In this document: piece after piece, positions 44,232 through 48,712 of the stretch | Layout: the number at the start of each line of letters is the position of its first letter | Numbering within the stretch: the stretch's first letter is position 1 | Assembly: GCA_029204225.1 (NCBI GenBank) | Contig: CM055092.1 | Coordinates: 83,758,026-83,822,025, forward strand | DNA: 64,000 bases | Origin: Diphasiastrum complanatum | Lineage: Eukaryota > Streptophyta > Lycopodiopsida > Lycopodiales > Lycopodiaceae | Reading direction: 5' to 3' | Notes under the pieces: model-generated | What the model saw: only the letters and a program-made list of their open reading frames with translations | Database searches by the model: none | What the model was told of the DNA's origin: nothing | Program-made: the position numbers and the translations under genes

Positions 44232-46537
44232 ATTGGTGAAAGATAGAGTAGAGGTAGGGGAACAGTGAGGGAAATGGGAGAGAGAGAAAGATTCATTTAT
44301 GTCTTTTCCATGTCAAAAGGCATATAAGACGAAAAAAGTACATCCAAGTATGATAGAAGCTAGACGAACCAATGTCTCGAAACAAAACAACTGAGAATCA
44401 ATTTTCAACATTGTTCCAGCTATATATCTACGTTGAAAACCATATTGTACCTGAAACTACTGGCAACCTGCATAAATGCACAGCTTTTGCCAAGAGTTTC
44501 AAGCTGATACCCATATTGTCGTCCAAAAAATAATGATTCTTCACCCTAACGTGAATCGCAATTCGCGGTTCCTGGCTGCATCTATGTGCCCAACATTGAA
44601 ATGTTTCATATCAAAAAAAGCCATATCCATTGGAGTAAAAGAGTGACGTACCCAACATATTAAGAGTTTATAATTACAGCTTTCAAAAAGTTTGTAAGGA
44701 AATTTGAAGGCATATTACAGCCCATAAAAAGTCAACATATATGGCCTGTAGACCGAATTTAACCATAAGGAGGGACGAGCTTTGCCATTCCTTTACGCTA
44801 GTGAAAGGTCCGTTTACTGACCTTTGGATCCCATTAAACATTTGCAAATATATGGCAAAAGGTCACTATGAAGACCATTCCCTAGTGAGTAAGAAAATCA
44901 AAATGTAATTGTTGAGGTTGAAAACTGTAACTCTAGGTAAAAGTATGCTCATCAGATTATCATATGGCTAAAGAATTATGCAACCACTTTTCATTTGAAT
45001 GTATTTGCTCTAATGCGTCAAGAGGACAGGCCAAGAGACACATTGTGCGACCCTGTTGCAGAAACATTGTGATTCCCAGTTCCGGGTAGGTTGCAATAAT
45101 GAGTCCAGTATTCATTTTCACGAATGAAAGAGCAAGTTAGCTACTAGATTGGAGTTAGCAGCAATGAGGAGTGACTTTGGTAAATTTGTGATAAGAATAT
45201 AGCAAAAGAGAAACTACAGAAAAACAGCAGTCAGATACAATATAATGTACATGGCATGTTATAAAATGCACATGAAGACATAGGTGCAATAGGGTCCTAG
45301 AATACATCTATTAACAGGTCACATGAAGACATGTGGCACATAACACATTCAGTATTGTGCAACCGAATGAAAAGATGGGTGCAGCCTTGCAGTTTGACAG
45401 CCGTATTGACCGTCAAAAGCCATTTTGGCTGTAAAATACAGGCTTCCTAAAAATTTGGCCGTCATGCCAGACAGGCACATACAATTCAAAAACGTCATTT
45501 TGACATGCACCTTTGTTTTTTTACTTGTATAGATTCACAATAAATATCTTATACACATCACTTGACACTTCCTAAAAATTTCAAACAAGCTTTCACATTC
45601 ATTATTCAACTTTTAGCCCTTCCAACTTGGGGGGCCTCATCTTTGAAATTAGTACTCATTTCTAAATTATCAAACTTCATTTCAGATTTGAAAGTGAAAC
45701 CCTCATTGAAAAAGCATGACAGGCAACCGCCACTATCAAACTACAAGGCTGCATGGGTGCATAATTATGAATAATTTCCAAAATGATATAGAGGGAACCA
45801 AATTTTTTATCACCTACTGAAAGCTACTACTTCACGCTCCGGTAGCTTTCCCTAATCCTCGCTTCATAAGAGGTGTGACATATTTAGTCACTACATACAG
45901 CAGCGCGCAAGGCCCTTGCCGCTACCGTATCTACTCAGAATACAACTGAAAACAAATCATGAGGTTTTGCGAGTATAAGGGGAGGACAAAAGAAGTGTAC
46001 CTTAACAGCTTCCAAATAACAGGCATTGAATATACGAATGGTATTTTTTACTTTTGTGACGTCACTCGACAATGCAGAGCCTTCACGAATCTCGGTTTTA
46101 GGAGAAGCCGACAACTTAGAACCATGATTCAATCCAGAATCTTCGCTGTCTCCTTTAGCAATCGTTAATTTACGATCCAAGTCTGAAGAAGTATCACAGA
46201 TAACATCATTGCAGGGTGCAATTTCTAGTTTCTTTTCTTGAGAGCTCTTTTTATTGAAGGCGCGTTTCTCCGCTTGCTTCAGTTGAGCCTGGATGCGAGC
46301 TGCAGTTTCAACAACGCATTTCCGTTTCGCTCTGGTTGATGCTACGTTCACCTCTACTTTACTGTCTGAAACTCCAACAACTTCTTCGTCCTGTTTGTTT
46401 TCATTTTCTAGAACGATCATTTCCTCGTCGGCATCATCCAATACTATCACACCCTTTTGATCATTAAATGGCACTGTGTTTGAGTGATTTCTTCCTGCCT
46501 CTTTTGCTAGAGACGGCATTGTCACAACGCACACCAT
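8598..46537 (-). CDS. SUVH4: SUVH4/KRYPTONITE-like H3K9 methyltransferase (split gene)
   Basis: Joined exons encode about 664-673 residues, close to the roughly 620-660 of angiosperm SUVH4/KYP. By family knowledge the enzyme reads methylated DNA through its SRA domain and puts H3K9me2 on nearby nucleosomes, which supports CMT3-type non-CG methylation and transposon silencing. Visible here: N-terminus (residues 1-179); SRA (about 200-360, with WLNGI, YTGQGGNDL, YTYDGVYK); Cys-rich pre-SET (about 405-495); SET (about 495-650, with NHSCDPN and the catalytic Tyr in YDYGYALDS); post-SET CYCGAIDC ending CRKRLY. Exons, minus strand: 46537-46001, a possible micro-exon near 38113-38087, 37662-37611, 37388-37279, 35858-35706, 31024-30926, 30822-30724, 30176-30127, 21927-21839, 11803-11644, 9949-9844, 9704-9522, 9097-8855, 8711-8598. 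Borders are GT-AG and phases join throughout. Three introns exceed 7.5 kb. The CRKRLY tail and many introns favour SUVH4 over SUVH5/6. The exact start codon is uncertain. Confidence 0.9.
8855..9097 (-). CDS. SUVH4: SUVH4-like exon: SET core
   Basis: Eighty-one codons, phase 0 to 0. It contains IDAGNCGSVARFVNHSCDPN, the cofactor-binding NHSC loop of SET methyltransferases, followed by LFVQCVLSSHHDV and VLFAADNIPPLQ. Acceptor TTTTGCAG and donor CAG|GTTACA are canonical. The 424-base intron upstream carries a near-copy of this acceptor about 91 bases further upstream. Confidence 0.95.
9098..9521 (-). other. Intron with duplicated 3' splice-site segment
   Basis: The 3' end of this 424-base intron, which reads GTGTTTTGCAG on the minus strand, is repeated about 91 bases upstream with AG at 9190-9189. 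The flanking bases (gatcctcaaa.aatta on the plus strand) are repeated too, so it is a local tandem duplication. Use of the upstream acceptor would meet a TGA within four codons. Confidence 0.75.
9522..9704 (-). CDS. SUVH4: SUVH4-like exon: SET N-terminus
   Basis: Sixty-one codons, phase 0 to 0, starting VFRTPNKGWGVRSWDYIPAG. This holds the GWGVR S-adenosylmethionine-binding strand, then CEYTG and the ELDCMQTMQGVDGR segment typical of SUVH4. Donor GGCAG|GTTTGC, acceptor CTGTAG. The short upstream intron (139 bases) is one of the few not enlarged. Confidence 0.95.
9844..9949 (-). CDS. SUVH4: SUVH4-like exon: pre-SET end
   Basis: Encodes the second half of the pre-SET zinc cluster, KDVVFECGPNCGCGPGCVNR, followed by TTQHGLRYRLE. 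The Arg codon at the border is split (AG|G) with the preceding exon. Acceptor TTTTCAG, donor CGAG|GTAAAC. Confidence 0.95.
9950..11643 (-). other. SUVH4-like intron, unassigned
   Basis: No repeat family or coding domain recognised in about 1.7 kb. The sequence is AT-rich, with donor GGTAAAG at its 5' end. Confidence 0.5.
11644..11803 (-). CDS. SUVH4: SUVH4-like exon: pre-SET start
   Basis: Encodes FLYMNHVEL and then the first pre-SET cysteines in GCSCDGQCVDPRKCICA, followed by KLNGNEFPYVAKDGG. Together with the next exon it gives the nine-cysteine pattern that binds three zinc ions in SUV39-family enzymes. Acceptor TTTTGCAG, donor GGAAG|GTAAAG. The intron on its 5' side is about 10 kb. Confidence 0.93.
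12443..12617. repeat. Two GA microsatellites in a dispersed repeat
   Basis: (GA)n runs lie at 12443-12470 and 12573-12617. Between them, at about 12498, is the string aaggcatataagacgaa followed by gtacat. The same string recurs after the GA run at 44306-44350, so the microsatellites are part of copies of one dispersed repeat. Confidence 0.75.
12718..12888 (+). mobile_element. Candidate copia LTR end with degenerate primer site
   Basis: TTTCCAACA followed by TGGTATCAAAGC (about 12877-12888) looks like an LTR end and a one-mismatch tRNA-iMet primer site. The LTR start is not defined and no gag follows, because a TIR element begins at about 12955. Probably a relic. Confidence 0.4.
12955..13410. 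mobile_element. TIR element copy I, with CT microsatellite
   Basis: Left end aaggccaaagttgcag, right end gctgcaactaagaac, giving inverted GTTGCAGC / GCTGCAAC. Subterminal DNA is rich in ccggaacg and gatcgcgatc. The internal string atgggtatcaaatgg is shared with copies II, III and IV. A (TC)n run occupies 13187-13231. No transposase. It lies in the 10-kb SUVH4-like intron. Confidence 0.65.
13773..13812. repeat. 14-bp tandem repeat, three copies
   Basis: The unit gggtctaaagcttg is repeated head to tail three times, the last one incomplete. No associated gene. Confidence 0.85.
13880..14110. repeat. GGAACG/CGTTCC-rich segment, possible partial TIR copy
   Basis: Starts catagttaccggggaacg and carries many gggaacg and cgttccca strings in both orientations, as in the ends of TIR copy I. 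No matching right terminus was found, so it may be a truncated or rearranged copy. Confidence 0.4.
14690..15935 (+). pseudogene. hAT-superfamily (DUF659) transposase remnant
   Basis: Spliced by eye across frames, the plus strand reads VDGAIARMFYHDNIPSSVAR, then ARSPYFMQVVREIANLGP, then an AALGPIREWWQKHDVTLIAD block with GWSDTRAQS (DUF659 core), a MSAHALP-like segment, FIMLERLQEENNSW, and near 15770-15930 RILSQGASSSPFEHLWSSF followed by NRLGT and DLVYVHANLRL, the hAT C-terminal dimerisation part. Stops and frameshifts interrupt it throughout. The BED finger expected at the N-terminus is missing. The catalytic Asp/Glu set cannot be confirmed. It sits in the 10-kb SUVH4-like intron, antisense to the gene. 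Confidence 0.8.
15111..15452 (+). repeat. 171-bp tandem duplication inside the hAT remnant
   Basis: Units begin at 15111 and 15282 and share gggagaatgctaa, gcagcaggagctattattga and the following hundred bases. The duplicated piece encodes the end of the DUF659 core, so the duplication came after or during pseudogenisation. Confidence 0.85.
15955..16593 (-). pseudogene. LINE ORF2 reverse transcriptase, N-terminal part only
   Basis: This frame encodes the start of a non-LTR RT: VEATICKLKNNRTSDIDLLS, VELLKPIAKLVSPFVARCFN, then the fingers motif NYRTIMIGHTMAKLYATILQ and GFRCRGYNTLDHVLAL. It stops at HAHHQHQ just before the expected catalytic FVDFxKAF block. Palm, FADD box and 3' end are absent. 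The break is within a few bases of the hAT remnant end at about 15935-15955. Confidence 0.8.
16759..17610 (-). pseudogene. LINE ORF2 endonuclease (EEP) remnant
   Basis: Reads GGVACLYRSVYTPSIRLVSQ, FVAVCYFAPH, the LLAGDFNARVA motif that supplies catalytic Asp and Asn, FGEQLLRLAQAHGLIILNG, then after a frameshift SVVDYFIASLALLPRLASF and LADHSLLYLSF, with the C-terminal Asp-His pair. This is the apurinic-like endonuclease that nicks target DNA for L1-type elements. Several frameshifts separate the parts. Confidence 0.8.
17707..18740 (-). pseudogene. LINE ORF1 (RRM/coiled-coil type) remnant
   Basis: From its 5' end the minus strand encodes a helical segment (ISSLNEYISKQFAAFLSQLN), then a KLNLRFRGLPTEGTTLDQVT block, then KILFVKFKTMDNRQIVLRAR followed by LRGSQIYIDDDLT. 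The order coiled coil, RRM-like core and C-terminal 'LxGxxIYIDEDLT' piece is that of L1-type ORF1 proteins, which bind the element RNA. A frame break near 18020 splits it. It lies directly upstream of the endonuclease, as in an intact LINE. Confidence 0.75.
19189..19239. repeat. (GA)n microsatellite
   Basis: About 25 GA units. On the strand of the SUVH4-like transcript it is CT. Confidence 0.95.
19320..19533. repeat. Compound GT/GA microsatellite with duplicated flank
   Basis: The phrase ttcctagaagagtgtgtttg and the following gagg.aggtaga are present twice (about 19330 and 19418), each followed by a GT run; the second runs (GT)n 19464-19499 straight into (GA)n 19499-19533. Confidence 0.85.
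19720..19850. repeat. Short tandem repeat (ctagatcatacgagtttg)
   Basis: The string attagaatctagatcatacg with gagtttga following occurs three times in a row, and the longer unit with gtgagcacttgc occurs twice. No associated gene. Confidence 0.85.
19879..20020 (+). pseudogene. Detached BED zinc-finger fragment (hAT type)
   Basis: Starting at ATG 19879 the frame reads DPLWDYVT, CKYCSKEYTGGPTRIKA. This is the W...CxxC part of a BED finger that heads many plant hAT transposases, and the GGxTRIKA turn is typical. A stop follows within the finger and the His pair is lost. It lies downstream of the hAT remnant at 14690-15935 rather than upstream, so it belongs to another copy or a rearranged element. 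Confidence 0.65.
20021..21838 (-). other. SUVH4-like intron, unassigned part
   Basis: About 1.8 kb between the BED fragment and the small linker exon. No coding motif or repeat boundary recognised. Confidence 0.5.
21839..21927 (-). CDS. SUVH4: SUVH4-like exon: SRA/pre-SET linker
   Basis: An 89-base exon encoding LVSKDISNGLECKPVLASNV and then IDDPPVPPI. The family has LVCxDISxGxE and NxVDDPPVxP at this place, so the small exon is secure despite introns of 10.0 and 8.2 kb on its two sides. Both border codons are split and join in frame with their neighbours. Acceptor TGTGCAG, donor ATTG|GTAAGT. Confidence 0.9.
22163..22594 (+). pseudogene. Copia RNase H fragment (element B)
   Basis: The plus strand encodes the C-terminal RNase H of a copia polyprotein: SWCSKKQPTISLSSTEVEYK, then after a frameshift near 22258 LHCDNQSCIKFARNPIYHAR, TKHIEVDQHFIQEKV and VDIFTKPLKLSKNKFEKL. 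It ends in a polypurine tract (ttaaggggaggg, about 22583-22594). Only this 3' end of the element survives. It lies in the 8.2-kb SUVH4-like intron, antisense to the gene. Confidence 0.85.
22595..22716 (+). mobile_element. 3' LTR start of copia element B, truncated
   Basis: TGTTGAAGAGTAATG follows the polypurine tract directly, as a 3' LTR should. After about 120 bases the sequence passes into TIR element copy II. I could not establish whether the LTR resumes after 27126. Confidence 0.6.
22927..23380 (-). repeat. 3' LTR of the nested retrotransposon
   Basis: Begins TGTAGGAAATCAAAGTGCC and ends TACTTCTAACA on the plus strand, matching 26196-26650 with only scattered differences. The high identity suggests a fairly recent insertion. 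A tataaata string near 23092 is present in both LTRs. Confidence 0.9.
23381..23392 (-). other. Polypurine tract of the nested retrotransposon
   Basis: On the minus strand TTTAAGGAGGG lies directly before the TGTTAGAAG start of the 3' LTR, the position for plus-strand priming. Confidence 0.75.
23568..24249 (-). other. Uncharacterised open frame in the retrotransposon interior
   Basis: The minus-strand frame that ends at 23568 is open for about 276 codons and crosses into the inverted-repeat insertion. It includes a hydrophobic stretch (FSLCYIVSILLC) and SYDDGVVLPSVGEQIIDSKI. I recognise no domain. Position near the 3' LTR would suit pol, but no pol motif is present. Confidence 0.3.
24250..24935. 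mobile_element. Inverted-repeat insertion carrying a duplicated fragment
   Basis: Both edges hold CGAAACG-type palindromes: left about 24262-24312 (acacgttcgaaacggg, ccccgtttcgaaacgc), right about 24867-24930 (cccgtttcgaac, catacgcgtatgaaacg, gtacgaaacg). This resembles the subterminal motifs of the TIR family but lacks the GTTGCA tip. Inside is a 236-bp tandem duplication (24368-24603 and 24604-24830). On the minus strand unit two encodes GFTDVIESLVTSKYIQFHEN and then SRGEAVYVDYGHFPQSIIDT in one open frame of 86 codons. I do not recognise the protein; a captured host-gene fragment is possible. Confidence 0.5.
24836..25430 (-). pseudogene. Gag-like fragment of the nested retrotransposon
   Basis: Broken minus-strand frames read ICWMTPTILELQAEILHRRD, DDQDFIGNKIYLI, and in another frame SKSAWETLLKMYRIKDSSSC, resembling a copia gag (the AWETLLKMY helix). 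The rest (VKHSSFLEPFVANDGCISEE) has no match I know. A CCHC knuckle is not visible. Confidence 0.45.
26184..26195 (-). other. Primer-binding site of the nested retrotransposon
   Basis: Minus-strand TGGTATCAGAGC directly follows the 5' LTR end (...CTACA). Confidence 0.85.
26196..26650 (-). repeat. 5' LTR of the nested retrotransposon
   Basis: Begins TGTAGAAAATCAAAGTGCC on the plus strand and ends TACTTCTAACA, matching the LTR at 22927-23380. Adjacent CTGTC is the target duplication. Confidence 0.9.
27127..27818 (-). other. SUVH4-like intron segment with CT microsatellite
   Basis: A (CT)n run lies at 27244-27292 (about 24 units). The rest is AT-rich without a recognised element. On the transcript strand this microsatellite is GA, opposite to most GA/CT runs in the window. 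Confidence 0.7.
27819..28230. repeat. Minisatellite with GATGGACAG core (58-70 bp period)
   Basis: The core gatggac or a variant occurs at about 27833, 27892, 27951, 28009, 28079, 28148 and 28216. In the best-preserved units it forms an inverted repeat, ctgtcca(gc)gatggacag, able to fold into a small hairpin. The spacer includes aggct/gcttt and 'aaaaac' strings that also recur. It lies in the 8.2-kb SUVH4-like intron. Confidence 0.75.
28695..29709. mobile_element. TIR element copy III
   Basis: Left end cacagttgcattgcgtttct, right end cgagtttctctgcatctatg, an inverted pair. Both ends are rich in gcgtttct / agaaacgc. The block from atatgggtatcaaattaaaa to ccatgttggattctgtcaag is homologous to copy II and shows the uninterrupted site used by the LTR element there. 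About 700 bases of interior follow, with open plus-strand frames (28951-29154) that I cannot assign; a decayed longer member of the family is possible. Confidence 0.65.
30127..30176 (-). CDS. SUVH4: SUVH4-like exon: SRA C-terminal edge
   Basis: A 50-base exon encoding VHFSRGKIPESLSQVRG, which corresponds to the 'VxFxRGxxP' strand after the SRA core. Acceptor CACAG, donor GAGG|GTATGT. The last codon is split and is completed by the exon 8.2 kb downstream. Confidence 0.88.
30724..30822 (-). CDS. SUVH4: SUVH4-like exon: SRA
   Basis: Thirty-three codons beginning VGSYWAEKGISGHTVYKYKL and then NRVEGQPVLTTDQ, a near-invariant part of the SRA domain in SUVH proteins. Acceptor TTGCCAG, donor TCAG|GTGACA. 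Phase 0 to 0. Confidence 0.95.
30926..31024 (-). CDS. SUVH4: SUVH4-like exon: SRA
   Basis: Thirty-three codons beginning NSIDEGNPVRVIRGHASSHS, with YTYDGVYK at the end. NPVRVIRGH and the YDG motif define the SRA/YDG fold, which flips out 5-methylcytosine. Acceptor GACAG, donor TAAG|GTAATA. The intron to the next exon is only 103 bases. Confidence 0.95.
32650..32830. repeat. Imperfect direct repeat, about 85-bp unit
   Basis: Two units share ctcctttcacttgaatac / atcctttcacttcaatac, gagactttgactttct and tattgggga.tagtcttttt followed by agtgacc. Not part of a recognised element. Confidence 0.7.
33448..34191. mobile_element. TIR element copy IV, inverted relative to copy II
   Basis: Left end aaagttgcaacgaaacgcg, right end ggagtgcaactatgcctt. 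Both ends carry aaacgcgtttcg palindromes. The interior 33590-34000 is the reverse complement of 26656-27050 in copy II. It holds an 18-G run at about 33797-33814 and a G-block/C-block pair at 33867-33900 able to form a hairpin. Confidence 0.75.
34797..35060. mobile_element. Possible truncated TIR-family copy
   Basis: Starts cacagttgcagagctgc with attccgaaacgc soon after, as in the other left ends. Near 35035-35055 is acggatcacgttcc, a subterminal-type string, but no GCAACTA right tip follows. Confidence 0.4.
35706..35858 (-). CDS. SUVH4: SUVH4-like exon: SRA core
   Basis: Fifty-one codons with VAVSIVMSGGYEDDVDNSED, YTGQGGNDLTGNRRQ and RGNLALK, all hallmark SRA strings. The segment between the WLNGI helix and this exon is shorter than in angiosperm relatives, but the codon phase joins. 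Acceptor TTTGCAG, donor GAAG|GTAAGT. Confidence 0.95.
37279..37388 (-). CDS. SUVH4: SUVH4-like exon: SRA N-terminus
   Basis: A 110-base exon giving IHVGDHFFSRAEMVAIGLHK, then HWLNGIDSIEVGKNKK. GDxFxxRAEM and HWLNGI open the SRA domain. The first codon is split with the upstream exon (G|GT). Acceptor TTCACTTAG, donor GAAA|GTAAGA. Confidence 0.93.
37611..37662 (-). CDS. SUVH4: SUVH4-like exon: pre-SRA linker
   Basis: A 52-base exon encoding MIKMKAILFPKQVGELPG. The family has an 'xxMxxxxxLxPxKxxGxxPG' block just before the SRA domain, so the assignment is good. Acceptor TCCCAG, donor CCTG|GTAAGC. Confidence 0.85.
38087..38113 (-). CDS. Possible SUVH4-like micro-exon
   Basis: On the minus strand a frame ending AAG|GTAGTG reads QKRLAIIAK and would join in phase 0 to the next exon, giving KRLAIIAKMIKMKAILFP. 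Relatives have a KRPDLKAITKM-like block there. The acceptor is weak (TATCAAAAG), upstream extension hits a stop, and the PDLK part is missing. Skipping it also keeps the frame, so this exon is tentative. Confidence 0.35.
38114..44160 (-). other. First large SUVH4-like intron, unassigned part
   Basis: About 6 kb of AT-rich sequence. Plus-strand frames at 38783-39145 (120 codons) and 39244-39510 (88 codons, basic and acidic residues mixed) show no domain I know, and a stop and shift lie between them. They could be remnants of an unidentified element. A small GA run is at 39508-39524. Confidence 0.45.
44172..44370. repeat. (GA)n microsatellite plus dispersed repeat
   Basis: (AG)n at 44172-44228 is followed by a short GA block at 44277-44289 and then aaggcatataagacgaa at about 44318, the same string that accompanies the GA runs at 12.4-12.6 kb. 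Confidence 0.8.
44500..44590. mobile_element. TIR-family right end, left end not found
   Basis: Contains gatacccatattg (inverted form of the internal family motif), gtgaatcgcaattcgcgg and the tip ctggctgcatctatg. About 90 bases are recognisable as a family right terminus. The opposite end was not found. Confidence 0.5.
46001..46537 (-). CDS. SUVH4: SUVH4-like first coding exon (N-terminus)
   Basis: Up to 179 codons. It holds an acidic patch (VIVLDDADEEMIVLENE), a basic stretch with RAKRKC, a Lys-rich helix (QAQLKQAEKRAFNKK), and at the end VKNTIRIFNACYLEAVK, which matches the conserved 'VKxTLRxFNxxYL' helix of SUVH4 proteins. Donor TTAAG|GTACAC. Two in-frame ATGs lie at 46537 and 46519. An in-frame TAG sits just before the first unless a 5' UTR intron intervenes. 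The region normally following (EEE/RC-rich linker) is not obvious in the 7.9-8.3 kb intron downstream. Confidence 0.85.
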
Positions 46538-47750
46538 ACTCTACGTCTCTCCTGTTTGACTTACTGACAAGGCGTCTGTATCCAGCTCACAAACTGCAGA
46601 ACGTTGATGTTGATGGGGATCAATCATCAAACTTCCCGCTCTTTCTCAGGCTTCGCAACAATCATCGATCTCATCAGCGCTATCAAAGTTTTCGACAATG
46701 ATAACTCTCAGAAGTACTGTTCTAAACAATCCGGAGTCATTTACAAGAATCAGAATGAACCTTAATGCAGAACAGATTCATGACATGAATCAATTTTGAT
46801 CGTTATAAAAAATCATTGACGTCAACAATATATAAGAATATCCTTCCAAATTAAAAAAAATTAACAGATTAGCCACTCCAATGGAGAAACTAAAACGAAC
46901 AATACTTCAAGAATCAAGAAGACAGGTAAAAATACTCCAATGCCTATCAAACATGTTAATAAAACTCCCGAATCAGAGAGCTATGGGAGCAGAGAGCGGC
47001 ATGATATTGAAGAAGATCGAGCGTGAAGCCATCGAAACACATCTGCACGATCCAAACCGCGATCTAACACAAAATCATTCGAAAGCGAAGCAAAAATAAT
47101 GAACGAACAAAAATTTATGATCGCAAAATTTGAGCAAGCTTTCTTCCATCTCTCACGACGGGGGGAGGACAATAACGAAGAAACGAAGATGGAAGCAGAA
47201 TTCCTTCACCCTCCAGAGGCTGCCTCCTGGATAGGAGGCGACCAAAACTGCCCCCAGAGATAGGTAGCGGAATCCACAGGCAGATGAGATGAAAACAGCC
47301 TATTTGCCTCCGGTTGCGGAGGTAAACTTCCAAGACGCGGTGGTTGCATCCCTCCCGGCTTTGTGCTTTTGGCGGGACGAAGAAAGGTCGTGAATTGGCG
47401 CCATCGTCGTTTGGGTACAGGGAACTGCAACTGCCGTCGCCAAGGGACCTAAAGGCACAATAAATGTTACCCTCGACCCACTAAGATTTTGCCACGTGTC
47501 GCATCGCCACATGTACTGCTTTGAATGGTTGATTGTGAAACGGTAACAGAATCTATAGACTTTGGTGACGAAATCCAACGGTGGGGAGCTTTAATTCTTA
47601 GCGTGCGATTAATTAAAGGGGGACGGGCGGTCCTGCCGGCTGACGATACAGTCCTCAGTTCTTAAAGGCACAGGCCCGAAGGGGCTGGATTTGAACCTAT
47701 CACATATTGCCACGTGGCAGTAGATCTCCTAGCAATCCAGGGCTATTCTA
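46538..47750 (-). promoter_or_regulatory. Putative promoter and 5' leader of the SUVH4-like gene
   Basis: The 1.2 kb upstream of the first coding exon includes a GC-richer block (47100-47450) and two CACGTG boxes, at 47493-47498 (in gccacgtgtc) and 47711-47716 (in gccacgtggc). These are G-box/ABRE-type cores that bind bZIP and bHLH factors. Short open frames on the minus strand here could be upstream ORFs or parts of 5' UTR exons. The transcription start is not defined by the sequence. Confidence 0.4.
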
Positions 47751-48199
47751 GCTTTTGGGGCTGTCCCTTGTAAGCACGTGCCTCAAGGGAGGGGAGGGTT
47801 TGAGATGGAAGTGGCCAATGGGAGCATGCATTACTAGTACCCATTGAGAGTGTAGATGATGGAGAAATCTTAAAATATGAGTTATGTAGAGTTGGATGAG
47901 GATGGGGCTTGCTTACACCTTCATGTGATTTGAAATTGTTGATCTAAGCTAATGGCACTTTCAACCTGTTAACCTAGGAATGACATAGTTAAAGGGTAGG
48001 TTCTTCTTTCTAAGATCCATGGGTGGAGGAGAATCAAGGTTTCCATGTGCACTCTAGAAATATGCATCCCAAACTACAACTTTTTGGGAGGTCAACTTCT
48101 TGGGAGGTGATGGGTGATGACAAATTAATTGCCAATCTTAGTCTTCCCCTTGTCATTATATTATTATTTTAAAGGCTAAGGTGATAGCACTATCATTGA
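47751..48199. other. Unassigned spacer
   Basis: Lies between the inferred promoter and the copia cluster. No coding or repeat feature recognised. Confidence 0.5.
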
Positions 48200-48712
48200 A
48201 CCTCGTGTCCTATTGAATTTGTATTCCATAGTTCACTTTCCAAAGGTAATGCTTCCATGAGCACATCTAGGAATTGTTGAATTGATTGCTCCAAGAATTG
48301 GTTGTAACTACTTTAACTTTTTGGGAAATAGGATCATAAATCCTATATCCCTTATTACATTCACTATAACCAACAAAAATGCCTTTGAATATCATCTTTT
48401 TTTTTCCTTACTTTTAAAGGTGGACATAAAAAATACATCCAAAAACTTTCAAATCTTTTAGATTTGGCTTTTTTTCATACAAAGCTTCAAATGGTGTGAT
48501 TCCACCAATAGCACTATTAAAAAGCCTATTACATAAAAAATTTGCACATGTAATAGCTTCTCCCAAAAAAGAAATGGGTAGAGAGGCATCTAATCTCAAA
48601 GCTTTAGCACATTCACACAAAGATCTATTCTTTCTCTCGGCCACCCCATTTTGTTGGGAGATGTAAGTACATGTAAATTCTCTCTACGGATTCTCCCGTG
48701 TTTTACAGAGTT
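48200..48712 (-). pseudogene. Copia integrase fragment (element C)
   Basis: Minus-strand frames read IRREFTCTYISQQNGVAERK, NRSLCECAKALRLDASLPIS, then CANFLCNRLFNSAIGGITPF and KVFGCIFYVHL, with weaker continuation to about 48270. This is the C-terminal half of the copia integrase core, including the QNGVAERKNR segment that carries the catalytic Glu of DDE. Both sides are truncated. The upstream side ends where the LTR of element D begins (about 48713). Confidence 0.8.

Noticed and set aside
47115-47578. Overlapping minus-strand frames upstream of the SUVH4-like gene
   Set aside because: Could be 5' UTR, but none shows a conserved protein; described only as promoter/leader.
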